The notes under the pieces were generated by a model. The model searched no databases, had not been told where the DNA came from, and was given only the letters and a program-made list of their open reading frames with translations. Shown here one piece after another: positions 27,902 through 37,153 of a DNA stretch of 64,000 bases. Origin of the DNA: Leisingera sp. ANG1 (GTDB taxonomy: Bacteria; Pseudomonadota; Alphaproteobacteria; Rhodobacterales; Rhodobacteraceae); assembly GCF_000203975.2 (NCBI RefSeq), contig NZ_AFCF02000003.1:131327-195326 (forward strand), given 5' to 3'. The number at the start of each line of letters is the position of its first letter. Within the stretch, counting starts at the first letter, position 1. Both the position numbers and the translations under genes were made by a program.

Positions 27902-29356
27902 TTATCCTTTCAACCGGATCGCGATATTCTTGGTCTGCACGTAGTTCCAAAGCGCCTCGCGGCCCTTTTCGCGGCCATAGCCGGATTTGCCGTAACCGCC
28001 AAAGGGGGTCTCAACGCCGCCTGCGTACCATTCGTTGACAAAAACTTGACCTGCGCGCAGTTGCCGTGCCGCGCGGGTTGCGCGGGCAAGATCGGCAGTG
28101 AAGACGCCGGCCACCAAGCCATAGTCGGTGCTATTGGCGATCTCGATGGCCTGCGCCTCGTCGCGGAAGGACAGGACAGACAGGACCGGGCCAAACACCT
28201 CTTGGCTGGCGATCTCCATGTCTCGTGTCACGCCCGACAGCACTGTGGGTTCTAGGAATGCGCCGGGGCGGTTGGGCTTGCGCCCGCCCGCGGCAACTTG
28301 TGCGCCTTGTGCTTCGGCGCGCGCAATCATCGAGACGGCGCGGTCACGCTGACCGTCGCTCACCATCGCACCCATGTTCGCGCCGAACCCGGGGCGGTCG
28401 ATGCCAGGACCAACTGAAAGGGATTTGGCGACTGCCGCCGCCCGCTCGACCAGTTCGTCATGGCGGCTTTCGTGAACGATCACACGGGACATGGCCGAAC
28501 AAACCTGGCCGGCGTTGAAATAAATTCCCCAGCGGATGTCATTCTCGAAGGCGTCCAGATCGGCATCTTCATGCACGATGGCTGCTGACTTGCCGCCCAG
28601 TTCCAGCACGCAGGGCACCACGTTCCGGGCGGCTGCGGATGCAATGGCAATGCCCGTCGGCACCGAGCCGGTAAACACGATCTGGTTCACGTCAGGGTGC
28701 CCGGCCAGCGCCGCACCCACGTCGCGCCCCAGCCCGCAGACAACGTTCACGGCGCCGGGCGGGAAACCCGCCGCCTCAGCTGCCTGGGCCAGATAGGCAT
28801 TGGTGAGCGGTGTCATTTCGGGTGATTTGATGACGCAGGCATTGCCGGTAGCCAGCGCGGCCGAGAGCGACCGGGCCGTCATCTCGACCGGATAATTCCA
28901 TGGAATGATCTGCGCGGACACTCCGAACGGTTCGTATTCTGTCCAGTCCATATAGCCGGCGCCAAGGGGGATGGAGCGGCCTTCGACCGTGCTGGCCTGA
29001 TTGCCGTAATACTCAAAATAGAGCGCAGCACCCTCGACCTCGACGTGGCTTTCCCAAAGGGGCTTGCCCTGCTCGAGTGTCAGAATGCGCGCGATTTCGT
29101 CCTTGTGGTCGAGCAGGTAACGGCCCATCGCCTGAACCATCCGGCCCCTTTCGATCGGGCGCATGGCGGTCAATGCGCCGGACAGATGAACCTGGCGCGC
29201 CGCTTGCACAGCGCGGTCCACGTCACCCGCATCAGCGAGGGCGTGCTCAGCGATCCGTTCGCCGGTCGCAGGGTCGGTCACGCTGATACGGCCCGCGCCG
29301 CCGTCGGCCCATGCGCCGTCTATATAGTTCTGCCAATAGGGTTTCACGTCAGTCAT
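27902..29356 (-). CDS. NAD-dependent aldehyde dehydrogenase
   Basis: The protein is 484 residues from the ATG at 29356; a TTG one codon earlier is also possible. Motifs are PWNYPVEM, FTGSVPTG, LELGGKSAA with the general-base Glu, and FNAGQVCSAMSRV with the catalytic Cys. It overlaps the end of the Rieske oxygenase gene by eight bases. In this setting it would oxidise the aldehyde, possibly formaldehyde-derived or a side-chain aldehyde, released by oxidative demethylation or C-N cleavage. Confidence 0.92.
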   Translation of the reverse strand: MTDVKPYWQNYIDGAWADGGAGRISVTDPATGERIAEHALADAGDVDRAVQAARQVHLSGALTAMRPIERGRMVQAMGRYLLDHKDEIARILTLEQGKPLWESHVEVEGAALYFEYYGNQASTVEGRSIPLGAGYMDWTEYEPFGVSAQIIPWNYPVEMTARSLSAALATGNACVIKSPEMTPLTNAYLAQAAEAAGFPPGAVNVVCGLGRDVGAALAGHPDVNQIVFTGSVPTGIAIASAAARNVVPCVLELGGKSAAIVHEDADLDAFENDIRWGIYFNAGQVCSAMSRVIVHESRHDELVERAAAVAKSLSVGPGIDRPGFGANMGAMVSDGQRDRAVSMIARAEAQGAQVAAGGRKPNRPGAFLEPTVLSGVTRDMEIASQEVFGPVLSVLSFRDEAQAIEIANSTDYGLVAGVFTADLARATRAARQLRAGQVFVNEWYAGGVETPFGGYGKSGYGREKGREALWNYVQTKNIAIRLKG

Positions 29357-30437
29357 CAACGGCCTCCCGCATCCAGCGTTGAAGGTGCATCACAGAGTGT
29401 TCCGAATTGACACCGCAGGCGGGATCAACCACCAGCGGTCCGGGCACGTAACCGCGCGATTTCAGGCCGCGCTGCACACTTTCAACAAGGTGAATATCTT
29501 CCTCGACCGTGGTGGCGCGGTCCTGCTGCGCCATGCGGCGGACGGTTTCGTCGTCATAGCCGCCGGCAGAGTACCAGCCGCGCCAGACCACGACGTGATC
29601 TGCATCGACAGCCCGCCAATGGTAGGTGTTCAGCAGGTTGCCGGGATAGACCTGAAAGCTGAACATCGGCCACAGGAACCAGCTGGAATACTTGTCGTTG
29701 TTAGGGAACCCGCTGTCGATGCCGTAGGTCATCTGGCTCAGGTCATTGCATTCCGTCGTGTGGCGCAGGCAAAAGCCCTGCGGTTGGATATCGTAGGTTT
29801 CCGGCCGGATCACTCCAGTGGCGAAAGTCGGATGGTTCAGCGAGCAATGGTAGCACTCCGAGTAATTCTCGACCGAGACTTTCCAGTTGCAGTTCTCCGG
29901 GATTTCAACCCATTCCAATGGCTTCAGATCGGCCCAGTTGGGCACAAATGCCTCGATCTCGGCCCGCGCGTCCGGAAACCAGGCGTCCATCGGTTCGGCA
30001 TCGGGATCAAGGTTGACGAAAACAAAGCCGAGGAAGACCTCTGTCCGAACCTCCGTCAGGCAAATTTCCGACGCGTCGAAGCCCGGCACGGATTTCGCGT
30101 TGGGTGCGGCGCGCAGCTTGCCGGTCAGCTCATAGGTCCATGCATGGTAGGGGCAAACTACGACGCGGGTGCTGCCGATCCCGCTGACAAGCTGATGCGC
30201 GCGATGCTGGCAGACATTGTAGAAGGTGCGGATTTCGCCATCGCGGCCCCTGATCGCAAAGAGGCTTTCATCACCCATCTCAAAGGCCACGTAGTCGCCG
30301 GGGTTTTCCAGCTGGCTGGCGTGGCAGGCGAATTGCCAAGTGCGCGCCAGCAGCCCGGCCTTTTCGATCTCAAAAACCTGCGGGTCGGTGTAGTAACGCG
30401 CGTCCAGTGACCGGACTGGTGGTGTTTCGTCCTTCAT
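29349..30437 (-). CDS. Rieske non-heme iron oxygenase, quaternary-amine demethylase type
   Basis: The 362-residue protein has the Rieske cluster ligands Cys76-x-His78 and Cys95-x2-His98 (CQHRAH and CPYHAW). The mononuclear iron site is in NYSECYHCSLNHPTF (His197, His202). Overall length and the C-terminal NSEHSVMHLQRW match the group that contains glycine-betaine, stachydrine and carnitine monooxygenases. These enzymes hydroxylate an N-methyl group or cleave the C-N bond. No reductase gene adjoins it, so electrons must come from elsewhere. Its start overlaps the RpiR gene stop (ATGA). Genes for a dimethylglycine-dehydrogenase-like enzyme across the divergent promoter support a betaine-type substrate. 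Confidence 0.88.
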   Translation of the reverse strand: MKDETPPVRSLDARYYTDPQVFEIEKAGLLARTWQFACHASQLENPGDYVAFEMGDESLFAIRGRDGEIRTFYNVCQHRAHQLVSGIGSTRVVVCPYHAWTYELTGKLRAAPNAKSVPGFDASEICLTEVRTEVFLGFVFVNLDPDAEPMDAWFPDARAEIEAFVPNWADLKPLEWVEIPENCNWKVSVENYSECYHCSLNHPTFATGVIRPETYDIQPQGFCLRHTTECNDLSQMTYGIDSGFPNNDKYSSWFLWPMFSFQVYPGNLLNTYHWRAVDADHVVVWRGWYSAGGYDDETVRRMAQQDRATTVEEDIHLVESVQRGLKSRGYVPGPLVVDPACGVNSEHSVMHLQRWMREAVDD

Positions 30438-31321
30438 TCCGGCTCCTCCATGTAAATGCCAAGCTGATGCCGGCGGCTGTGAAATGTCTCGACCCGGTCA
30501 ACGATCTCGTCGCTGGCTACGGCAATCACGAAACTCAAAAGCGTTTCAAGAAATGCGATGGTTGAGACGGATGACGGGAAGAATTGCGGCGTGTCCACGG
30601 CGACGGCAAAGCCATGGTCTGCGGCCCTGATGATCGGGCTGGCCGGGCTGTCGCTGAGGCCGATGATGGTCATGCCCTGTTCGCGAGCCACCTTGATGGC
30701 GGCCATGACCTCGCTGCGGTAAGGGCGCATGGACATTGCAATCAACACGTCGCGGCTGTCGGCCCAGGCCAGATCATCTGTGGGGGTGGAGCCGGGGCGC
30801 GGGATGGCGTGGAACTGCACCATGCCGGTAGAGGCGAGGTAGGTGAAGTTGCGCGCGTTCGCATTGTTCACACCGACACCCAGCGTAAAGACCTGCCGGC
30901 TGGCCCAAATCGCCTCCGCCGCGGATTTCAGGGCCTCGGCGCCGATGCTTGCGAATGTGTCTTCCAGGTTGCGGATCGCACCTTCGGCCATGTCGGCATA
31001 GAGCCCGCCCAGATCGCCTGATTTGCGGATGTCCTGCAGCCAGCGCGCCCGGTCAGGAAAGCTGACGGCCCCATTGCGGATCGCCTCACGGAAGGGCGCG
31101 CGGAAATCCTCGTAGCCCTCAAAACCCACCTGCCGGGCCATGCGCACGAAGGTGTTGGGTTTGACGTTGGCTGCCTCGGCGATCTCCCGAACGGTTGAAA
31201 CCCCCACATCATTGGGGTTTTCCAATACATAGCGCGCGGCTTTCTGCGCTTCGGGCGTCAGCGCGTCCCACACTTCGGCGAGGCGGTCCAATACACGGCG
31301 TGATACATTTGTGTCATTCAT
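30434..31321 (-). CDS. RpiR/MurR-family transcriptional regulator
   Basis: The 295-residue protein starts at the ATG at 31321. The N-terminal helix-turn-helix (STVREIAEAANVKPNTFVRMAR) is followed by a SIS domain (FTLGVGVNNANARNFTYLAS; IGLSDSPASPII). RpiR proteins usually sense phosphosugars, but members next to amine catabolic genes exist. It is the first gene of the minus-strand operon with the Rieske oxygenase and is divergent from the dimethylglycine-dehydrogenase-like gene. Two repeated TGATACAT sites lie at its 5' end. Confidence 0.9.
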   Translation of the reverse strand: MNDTNVSRRVLDRLAEVWDALTPEAQKAARYVLENPNDVGVSTVREIAEAANVKPNTFVRMARQVGFEGYEDFRAPFREAIRNGAVSFPDRARWLQDIRKSGDLGGLYADMAEGAIRNLEDTFASIGAEALKSAAEAIWASRQVFTLGVGVNNANARNFTYLASTGMVQFHAIPRPGSTPTDDLAWADSRDVLIAMSMRPYRSEVMAAIKVAREQGMTIIGLSDSPASPIIRAADHGFAVAVDTPQFFPSSVSTIAFLETLLSFVIAVASDEIVDRVETFHSRRHQLGIYMEEPE

Positions 31322-31346
31322 GATTGACAGTGATACATATGTACTC
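31300..31346. promoter_or_regulatory. Paired operator-like sites in the rpiR divergent promoter
   Basis: GTGATACATTTGTGTCA (31300-31316, a near-palindrome) and GTGATACATATGTAC (31330-31344, containing the perfect palindrome TACATATGTA) lie with centres exactly 30 bp apart. The first overlaps the rpiR start region. The spacing puts both on the same face of the helix. They are good candidates for autoregulatory RpiR binding sites controlling both operons. Confidence 0.6.
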
Positions 31347-31392
31347 TTAGCCTGTCCACATGTTTTGCGACTCCCGGACAAAGGAAGCGACC

Positions 31393-33846
31393 ATGTCGGA
31401 AAAGCAGTTTCCCAGCCACGCCCGCGTGGTCATCGTAGGCGGTGGTGTGATGGGGGTCGGGCTTGCCTACCACCTCGCGCATGAGGGTTGGGGGCCAGAG
31501 GTAGTCTTGCTGGAAAAGGCTGAACTGACCTCGGGCAGCACCTGGCACGCAGCGGGGCAGATCACACATTCCACCAGCAGTTTCGGGCTGGGGAAATGCG
31601 TCGATTACAATATCGGGCTCTATTCCGGCGTGCTGGAAGCGGAAACCGGTCAGGCTGTGACATGGCATGGGTGCGGGTCGTTCCGGCTGGCCTATACCGA
31701 GGATGAGATGGACTGGCTGCGCCACACGCTATCGGTCGGCCGGTCTTTGGGGTTCAACATCGAGCTCACCGGCCCCGACCGCGTGGCGCAGCTGCACCCG
31801 TATTATAACCTCGACGGCGTTCTGGGAGCGTTGCACACGCCCGATGATGGCCATGTGGACCCTACCAATGTGACAATGGCCATGGCAGCCGGCGCCCGCG
31901 CAAAAGGCGCGCGCATCATCCGCCGCTGCCGGGCCACGAATATCACTCAGGCGGCAAACGGCGAGTGGGTGGTTGAGACCGAGCAGGGCACGATCACCTG
32001 CGAACACGTTGTCAACGCAGGCGGCACTTATGCGCGGCAGATGGGCGAATGGTCGGGCCTGCAACTGCCGATGACGTCGATGACGCACCATTATTTCGTT
32101 ACCGACGAAGTGCCGGAATTCCGCGATCTGGAGCAGGAATTGCCTGTGATCCGCGATGATCGAAAGGTCTCGGGCTACATCCGGATGGAACAGAAGAAGG
32201 GCCTGATCGGCATCTATGAAAAGGCCAACCCCAACACGGTATGGGAGGATCACTGCCCTTGGGAGGCAGAGAACGAACTTTTCGCGCCGGACTATGATCG
32301 TGTCATGCCCTGGCTTGAGGAAAGCCTGAACCGGATGCCGATTTTCGCTAAACTTGGTATCAGCCGCGACGTCCATGGCGCCATCAGCCATCCGCCCGAC
32401 GGCAATCCGCTGATTGGCCCCGCGCCGGGCGTGCGCAATTACTGGTGCTGTTGCGGCACCCAGATCGGCATCGGCTGGGGCCCGGGCCTGACACGCGAAC
32501 TGGCGCGCTGGATGGTGCATGGCGCGGCGGATATCTCGATGCGCGACTATGACCCGCGCCGGTTTGGTTCTTATGCTGACAAGGACTGGCAGGTCATTAA
32601 GGCCAAGGAGGACTACTGCCTGCGCCACGAAGTCCCTTTCCCGCATTTCAACCGTCTTGCCGGGCGGCCGGTCAAGCCGTCACCGCTGCACGAGACGCTG
32701 AAGGCGAAGGGGGCAGTGTTTGAAGAAGTCTACGGTTTTGAGCGGCCGCGCTGGTTTGCCAAAGGCATCGAACAGCGCGATTACTATTCCTTCCGACGCA
32801 CGCCTGCAGACGGCATGGTCGCCGCAGAGGTCAAGGCGGTGCGCGAGCGCGTTGGGATCATGGATGTCACGGCTTTCACCAAGGTGCTGATCGAGGGGCC
32901 GGAAGCCTATGCGCTGCTGGACCGGCTGACCGCAAACCGGATGCCGCAGAAGACAGGGTCGATCACGCTCACGCACATGCTGAACCGGCGCGGGCGGATC
33001 GAGTTGGAAACAACGATTGTGCGCATGGCTGAGGACCGGTTCTATCTCGTCTGCGCTGCGTTCTTTGAACAGCGCCTCCTGGATCATCTGGCCGCGCATC
33101 GCGATGGGGCGGATGTGACCATTACGGCCCTCTCGGACAGCTGGGGTGCGCTTTCGCTGAACGGGCCAAATTCCCGCGATGTTTTGGGCGCTTGCACTGA
33201 TACGCCGCTGGACAATACATCCTTCCGCTGGCTCTCGGCGCAACAGATTACGGTTGCCGGGCACACTGTCTGGGCCTTCCGCATGTCCTACGCGGGAGAG
33301 CTGGGCTGGGAGCTCCACATGCCCTTCGACGCGATGGCGGACGTTTATGACGCGCTCTGGCAAGCGGGCCAGGCGCATGGCATCGCTGACTATGGCAGCT
33401 TTACCATGAATGTGATGCGCATGGAGAAAGGCTTCAAAGGCGCGGGTGAGCTGACCAATGAGGTCACCTTGGCCGAGGCAGGCGTCTTGCGCTTTGTCCA
33501 GGCGGATAAAGATTTTCTTGGCAAGGACAAGACGCTGAACACCGGCCTGCCATGGATTTGCGCCTATCTGGAGATAGACCCCGACGGCGAGATCGACGGG
33601 CATGGCGGCGAGGCCGTTCTGCATGGCGGCAAAGTCGTCGGCTCAACCGCATCGGTTGTTTATGGCCACACGGCCGGAAAGATCCTCGCCTTTGCCTATA
33701 TCAAGCCCCATGCCGCCGAACCCGGCACCGCATTGGAGGTGATCATCCACGGCCGGCCGCGCGCTGCTCGTGTACTGGGCGAACCGGCTTATGATCCGCA
33801 AGGCTTGCTCCCCCGCGCGAATGCTGTTCAGGAGCCCGCCGAATGA
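31393..33846 (+). CDS. FAD-dependent dimethylglycine/sarcosine dehydrogenase-like protein with GcvT domains
   Basis: The 817-residue protein starts at ATG 31393 behind AAGGAA. The N-terminal half is a DAO-type flavoprotein with the FAD-binding VVIVGGGVMGVGLAYHLA and the GSTWHAAGQ stretch, where covalent-flavin relatives have a conserved His. The C-terminal half is a GcvT fold: the folate-binding domain (RVGIMDVTAFTKVLIEGPEA; SYAGELGWELH) and a small barrel. This order is that of dimethylglycine and sarcosine dehydrogenases, which oxidise an N-methyl group and pass it to tetrahydrofolate. It overlaps the next gene by four bases. The substrate is likely the tertiary amine made by the Rieske enzyme. 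Confidence 0.9.
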   Translation: MSEKQFPSHARVVIVGGGVMGVGLAYHLAHEGWGPEVVLLEKAELTSGSTWHAAGQITHSTSSFGLGKCVDYNIGLYSGVLEAETGQAVTWHGCGSFRLAYTEDEMDWLRHTLSVGRSLGFNIELTGPDRVAQLHPYYNLDGVLGALHTPDDGHVDPTNVTMAMAAGARAKGARIIRRCRATNITQAANGEWVVETEQGTITCEHVVNAGGTYARQMGEWSGLQLPMTSMTHHYFVTDEVPEFRDLEQELPVIRDDRKVSGYIRMEQKKGLIGIYEKANPNTVWEDHCPWEAENELFAPDYDRVMPWLEESLNRMPIFAKLGISRDVHGAISHPPDGNPLIGPAPGVRNYWCCCGTQIGIGWGPGLTRELARWMVHGAADISMRDYDPRRFGSYADKDWQVIKAKEDYCLRHEVPFPHFNRLAGRPVKPSPLHETLKAKGAVFEEVYGFERPRWFAKGIEQRDYYSFRRTPADGMVAAEVKAVRERVGIMDVTAFTKVLIEGPEAYALLDRLTANRMPQKTGSITLTHMLNRRGRIELETTIVRMAEDRFYLVCAAFFEQRLLDHLAAHRDGADVTITALSDSWGALSLNGPNSRDVLGACTDTPLDNTSFRWLSAQQITVAGHTVWAFRMSYAGELGWELHMPFDAMADVYDALWQAGQAHGIADYGSFTMNVMRMEKGFKGAGELTNEVTLAEAGVLRFVQADKDFLGKDKTLNTGLPWICAYLEIDPDGEIDGHGGEAVLHGGKVVGSTASVVYGHTAGKILAFAYIKPHAAEPGTALEVIIHGRPRAARVLGEPAYDPQGLLPRANAVQEPAE

Positions 33847-34991
33847 ACCCGCTTGCCTCTCCAGCGCTCGCGCCTGCCGGTACTGGGCCGCGCATCACGC
33901 GGTTGCGTCTGTGGCATATGCCGCTGACCAGCCACACGGCCTACTACATGGCCGATGGCAAGACGTGCGACACGGTCGAAACTGTTGTGATCGCAGCCGA
34001 CACCGATGCCGGTCTGACCGGCTGGGGTGAGGTTTGCCCGATCCCGCATTACTTGCCTGCCTATGCCCGCGGCGTGGCACCAGCCCTGCAGGAGCTGGCG
34101 CCGGTAATCCTTGGGGGTGATCCTATCGGTGCCGAGGCGCTCATGGCCAAGGCCGATGCCTATTTGCCAGGGCATGTTTATGCGAAATCCGCGCTGGACA
34201 TCGCGCTATGGGATATTACCGGGCAAGCTGCGGGATTGCCGATCCATGCCCTGATGGGGGGGCGCCGGCAGGACACTCTGCCGCTGTATCATTCCATCAC
34301 CTGTGTCGATCCGGAAGAAATGGCCCGCATCGCTCGTGAGGCGCAGGCGACGGGGCTTAGCCAGTTCCAGGTCAAGCTCGGTGCATCGGGCGATTGGCAA
34401 ACGGACGTCGAACGGCTGACAAAGGTACGTGAGGCGGTTGGGCCCGGCCCGCTGGTTTACGGTGATTGGAACTGCGGCGCGACCACGCTGGACGCGATCC
34501 GCACGGGCCGCGGGGTGGCGCATCTGGACGTAATGCTGGAACAGCCCTGCGCCACGCTGGAAGAGTGCGCGCGGGTGCAATCGGCCACAGGTCTGCCGAT
34601 GAAACTGGATGAACTGGCACATGATACTGCCACGCTTCTGCAGGGGCACCGGCTGGGCATCATGGACGCAGTTGCGCTGAAGCTGTCAAAGTTCGGCGGG
34701 CTTTCGGCTGCGCGCCGCGCGCGCGACCTGTGCCTTCATCTTGGGGCAAAGATGTGCATCGAGTGCACCTGGGGCAGCGATATCGTCACTGCGGCAGCAC
34801 TGCACATTGGGGCTGCAACCCCGCCCAGCCGTGTTCTGAACGTTTGCGACCTGTCGGGCTATGTCAGCCCGCGCCTCGCCCCCGGCGCGCCAACGCGCGC
34901 CGATGGCCGCATAACTCCGCCCGATGGCCCCGGTTTGGGCATCGCTATCGACCAAGACCGTCTCGGCACGCCCGACCTGATACTGGATTGA
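33843..34991 (+). CDS. Mandelate racemase/muconate lactonizing enzyme family protein (enolase superfamily)
   Basis: The 382-residue protein has the enolase-superfamily barrel. The first acid/base Lys is in FQVKLG (written QxK rather than KxK), metal ligands are Asp in VYGDWN, Glu in LEQPC and Asp in KLDELAH, and the second Lys is in ALKLSKFGG. The QxK form, the LEQPCATLEE stretch and CTWGSDIVTAAALHIGA resemble 4-hydroxyproline-betaine 2-epimerase (HpbD) and cis-3-hydroxyproline dehydratases. Next to a Rieske demethylase and a dimethylglycine-dehydrogenase-like enzyme, racemisation of a proline-betaine-like compound is the favoured idea. It is not proven. Confidence 0.87.
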   Translation: MNPLASPALAPAGTGPRITRLRLWHMPLTSHTAYYMADGKTCDTVETVVIAADTDAGLTGWGEVCPIPHYLPAYARGVAPALQELAPVILGGDPIGAEALMAKADAYLPGHVYAKSALDIALWDITGQAAGLPIHALMGGRRQDTLPLYHSITCVDPEEMARIAREAQATGLSQFQVKLGASGDWQTDVERLTKVREAVGPGPLVYGDWNCGATTLDAIRTGRGVAHLDVMLEQPCATLEECARVQSATGLPMKLDELAHDTATLLQGHRLGIMDAVALKLSKFGGLSAARRARDLCLHLGAKMCIECTWGSDIVTAAALHIGAATPPSRVLNVCDLSGYVSPRLAPGAPTRADGRITPPDGPGLGIAIDQDRLGTPDLILD

Positions 34992-34995
34992 CCAC

Positions 34996-36288
34996 ATGAA
35001 CCGCCTTCACTCCCAAGCAGATTGGATCACCCGTGCGCGCGAGGTTCTTCCCGCCGCCGGTTTCGGCAACTTCGACGCTTCCACCGTGATTGCGAGGGGC
35101 GAGGGGAGCCGTGTCTGGGACGAGGATGGCCGCGAATACGTGGATTACCTGATCGGCTCCGGCCCGATGCTTTTGGGCCATGGCCATCCGGAAGTCATGG
35201 AAGCGGTGCTGGAACAGCTGCCCCAGGGCATGACCTTTTTTGCCAACAATGCAAAAGGCATCGAACTGGCCGAGGCTATCGTCGAAGCAGTGCCCTGCTG
35301 TGAACAGGTCCGTTTTGTCACGTCTGGCAGCGAGGCGGACATGTATGCCATCCGCCTCGCCCGCGCTTATACCGGCAAGCCGAAGATCCTCAAATTCGAG
35401 GGCGGCTATCATGGCATGTCCGCTGAGGCGCAGATGAGCCTGGCCCCGGCCCGCGAGGTCAACTTCCCCTCGCCCGTGCCAGACAGCGCAGGTATCCCGC
35501 AAGGCGTGGCCGACGACATGCTGATCGCGCCGTTTAACGATTTGGAGGCGGTCGGGTCGCTTTTGGCCGAACATCAGGATATCGCCGCCATCATCGCAGA
35601 ACCCTTGCAGCGTATCATCCCTGCCCAGCCCGGCTTCCTGCAAGGCTTGCGCGATTTGTGCGACAGGCACGGCGTGCTGCTGATTTTCGACGAGATTGTC
35701 ACCGGTTTCCGCCTTGCCTATGGCGGCGCCCAGGAACGTTACGGCGTGACACCGGATATCTGCACGCTCGGCAAGATCATCGGGGGCGGCTTTCCTTTGG
35801 CGGCGCTCGGTGCCAACACCGAAATCATGTCGCACTTTGACAAGGCGGCCGTGGGGGCAGAACGGTGGCTCATGCAGCTTGGCACGCTGTCGGGCAATCC
35901 GGTGGCTTCTGCCGCTGGCCTCAAAACGATGGAGATCCTGCGGCGTCCGGGACAGTATGAACGGCTGCGCGAACTGGGGCAAACCCTGATGGACATGCAA
36001 TCCGCCGCACTCAACGAGCAGGGTATCGCCCACCGCATTTGCGGTGATCCGGCATTGTTCGACATCTTCTTCACAAATGCGGAGCCGATCGATTACCGAA
36101 GCGCAAAGCATAGCGATCCGGGGCTTAATGCGCACTGGAACAGCACATTGCGCGCCAACGGCGTCTTTAAGTCGCCTGGGAAACTTTATCCGTCTCTGGC
36201 CTTGAATTCCGGCGACTTGGAATTGACCAATTCAGCTTTCCAGCACGCAGCAAACGCTTTGTCAGAATATGGAAATAAGGCGACGTAG
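34996..36288 (+). CDS. Class III pyridoxal-phosphate aminotransferase (GSA-aminomutase-like)
   Basis: The 430-residue protein has the class III fold. The PLP site is in LIFDEIVTGFRLAYGG with the aspartate, and the Schiff-base lysine is in TLGKIIGGGFPLAALG. Neighbouring GSEADMYAIRLARAYTG binds the phosphate. Sequence character is near glutamate-1-semialdehyde aminomutase and related catabolic aminotransferases. It follows the enolase-superfamily gene by four bases and ends the plus-strand operon. It may transfer the amino group of the demethylated product; the substrate is unknown. Confidence 0.9.
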   Translation: MNRLHSQADWITRAREVLPAAGFGNFDASTVIARGEGSRVWDEDGREYVDYLIGSGPMLLGHGHPEVMEAVLEQLPQGMTFFANNAKGIELAEAIVEAVPCCEQVRFVTSGSEADMYAIRLARAYTGKPKILKFEGGYHGMSAEAQMSLAPAREVNFPSPVPDSAGIPQGVADDMLIAPFNDLEAVGSLLAEHQDIAAIIAEPLQRIIPAQPGFLQGLRDLCDRHGVLLIFDEIVTGFRLAYGGAQERYGVTPDICTLGKIIGGGFPLAALGANTEIMSHFDKAAVGAERWLMQLGTLSGNPVASAAGLKTMEILRRPGQYERLRELGQTLMDMQSAALNEQGIAHRICGDPALFDIFFTNAEPIDYRSAKHSDPGLNAHWNSTLRANGVFKSPGKLYPSLALNSGDLELTNSAFQHAANALSEYGNKAT

Positions 36289-36708
36289 CCTTCACGAACG
36301 CGACCGTCTTGCACACGGAAAACGGGCAAGGTCAGTTCGGCATTTCCCTCTTCCAGAGCGGCGGCCTCTCGCCCCATTATCGAACGCTGCTACTTATGAC
36401 CTTAGAACAGCAGCCTCTCACCATCGGGTTGGCGCTCCCGCGTGAGGCTGAGCAGGCGATTGCCGGAAAGCCAGTTCCACTAGGGCAAATACGCGGCCAC
36501 AAAGCTAAGCTGTTTCCGTATTCACTGCGCTGAGTCGGACCTAACTCTGGTAATCTAGTGTTTTTTCGATCGTCGGGAGCAAAACTGCCGAAGCGATTGC
36601 ACTACTAGACGCTTGTGATGAAGTTGACTGGATCGGATTGTGACGTATGCGAGTCTCTTGCAGCATGCGATCGCCAAAGACGACCTGAGCCGCCGCTCAG
36701 CTTGATCG
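36289..36708. other. Intergenic stretch, boundary of catabolic and stress regions
   Basis: There is no supported gene in about 420 bases between convergent genes. Small frames are present but have no ribosome-binding site or family resemblance. No clear terminator was found for the aminotransferase operon. Confidence 0.45.
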
Positions 36709-36879
36709 TCAGCGAGAGGCACCGCGGAGGATGCGCAAGATAAGCGCCAGTGCGAAGAGCACCAGAAAAATGAAGAATAGGATCTGTGCGATCCCAGCGG
36801 AGGCCGTTGCGATGCCGCCAAATCCAAAAATGCCGGCAACGATGGCCACGACCAAGAAGACGAGGGCCCAATAGAGCAT
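36709..36879 (-). CDS. DUF1328 (YtjA-like) small membrane protein
   Basis: The 56-residue protein ([16 protein letters not shown], then [17 protein letters not shown]) has two hydrophobic helices and the [18 protein letters not shown] signature of the DUF1328 family of small inner-membrane proteins. A near-consensus EcfG promoter lies 35 bases upstream. A second paralogue sits at 46688-46849, also behind an EcfG-type promoter. The molecular role is unknown, but stress-linked expression is suggested. Confidence 0.9.
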   Translation of the reverse strand: MLYWALVFLVVAIVAGIFGFGGIATASAGIAQILFFIFLVLFALALILRILRGASR

Positions 36880-36914
36880 GCCGTGTCCTTTCAGTTGCGA
36901 GTTGCTGTTGAGAA

Positions 36915-36939
36915 AACTATTGACGCCGCCAAAAGTTCC
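36915..36939 (-). promoter_or_regulatory. EcfG-type promoter, one mismatch (GGAAC-N16-AGTT)
   Basis: On the minus strand GGAAC is followed after 16 bases by AGTT, against the alphaproteobacterial general-stress consensus GGAAC-N16/17-CGTT. It ends 35 bases upstream of the DUF1328 start. Confidence 0.65.
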
Positions 36940-37153
36940 ACGCCAGCGTCAGGAAATCGCGTAAATGGCCGCTTGCATGCCGCAGTAAGTCAGAACAACA
37001 GTCAGTGCGGTCGATTGCCCATAATGCAAGTACGACATTCAGGGCGTGTTTCGTGGCGTTGTTCCGATAGCGGCTTCACGAAGCCTTGGGCTGCCGCAGA
37101 GATTCAAATCTGAGAATGGATCGAACTGGCGTCCGATCTTCAAGGAGGCTGCA

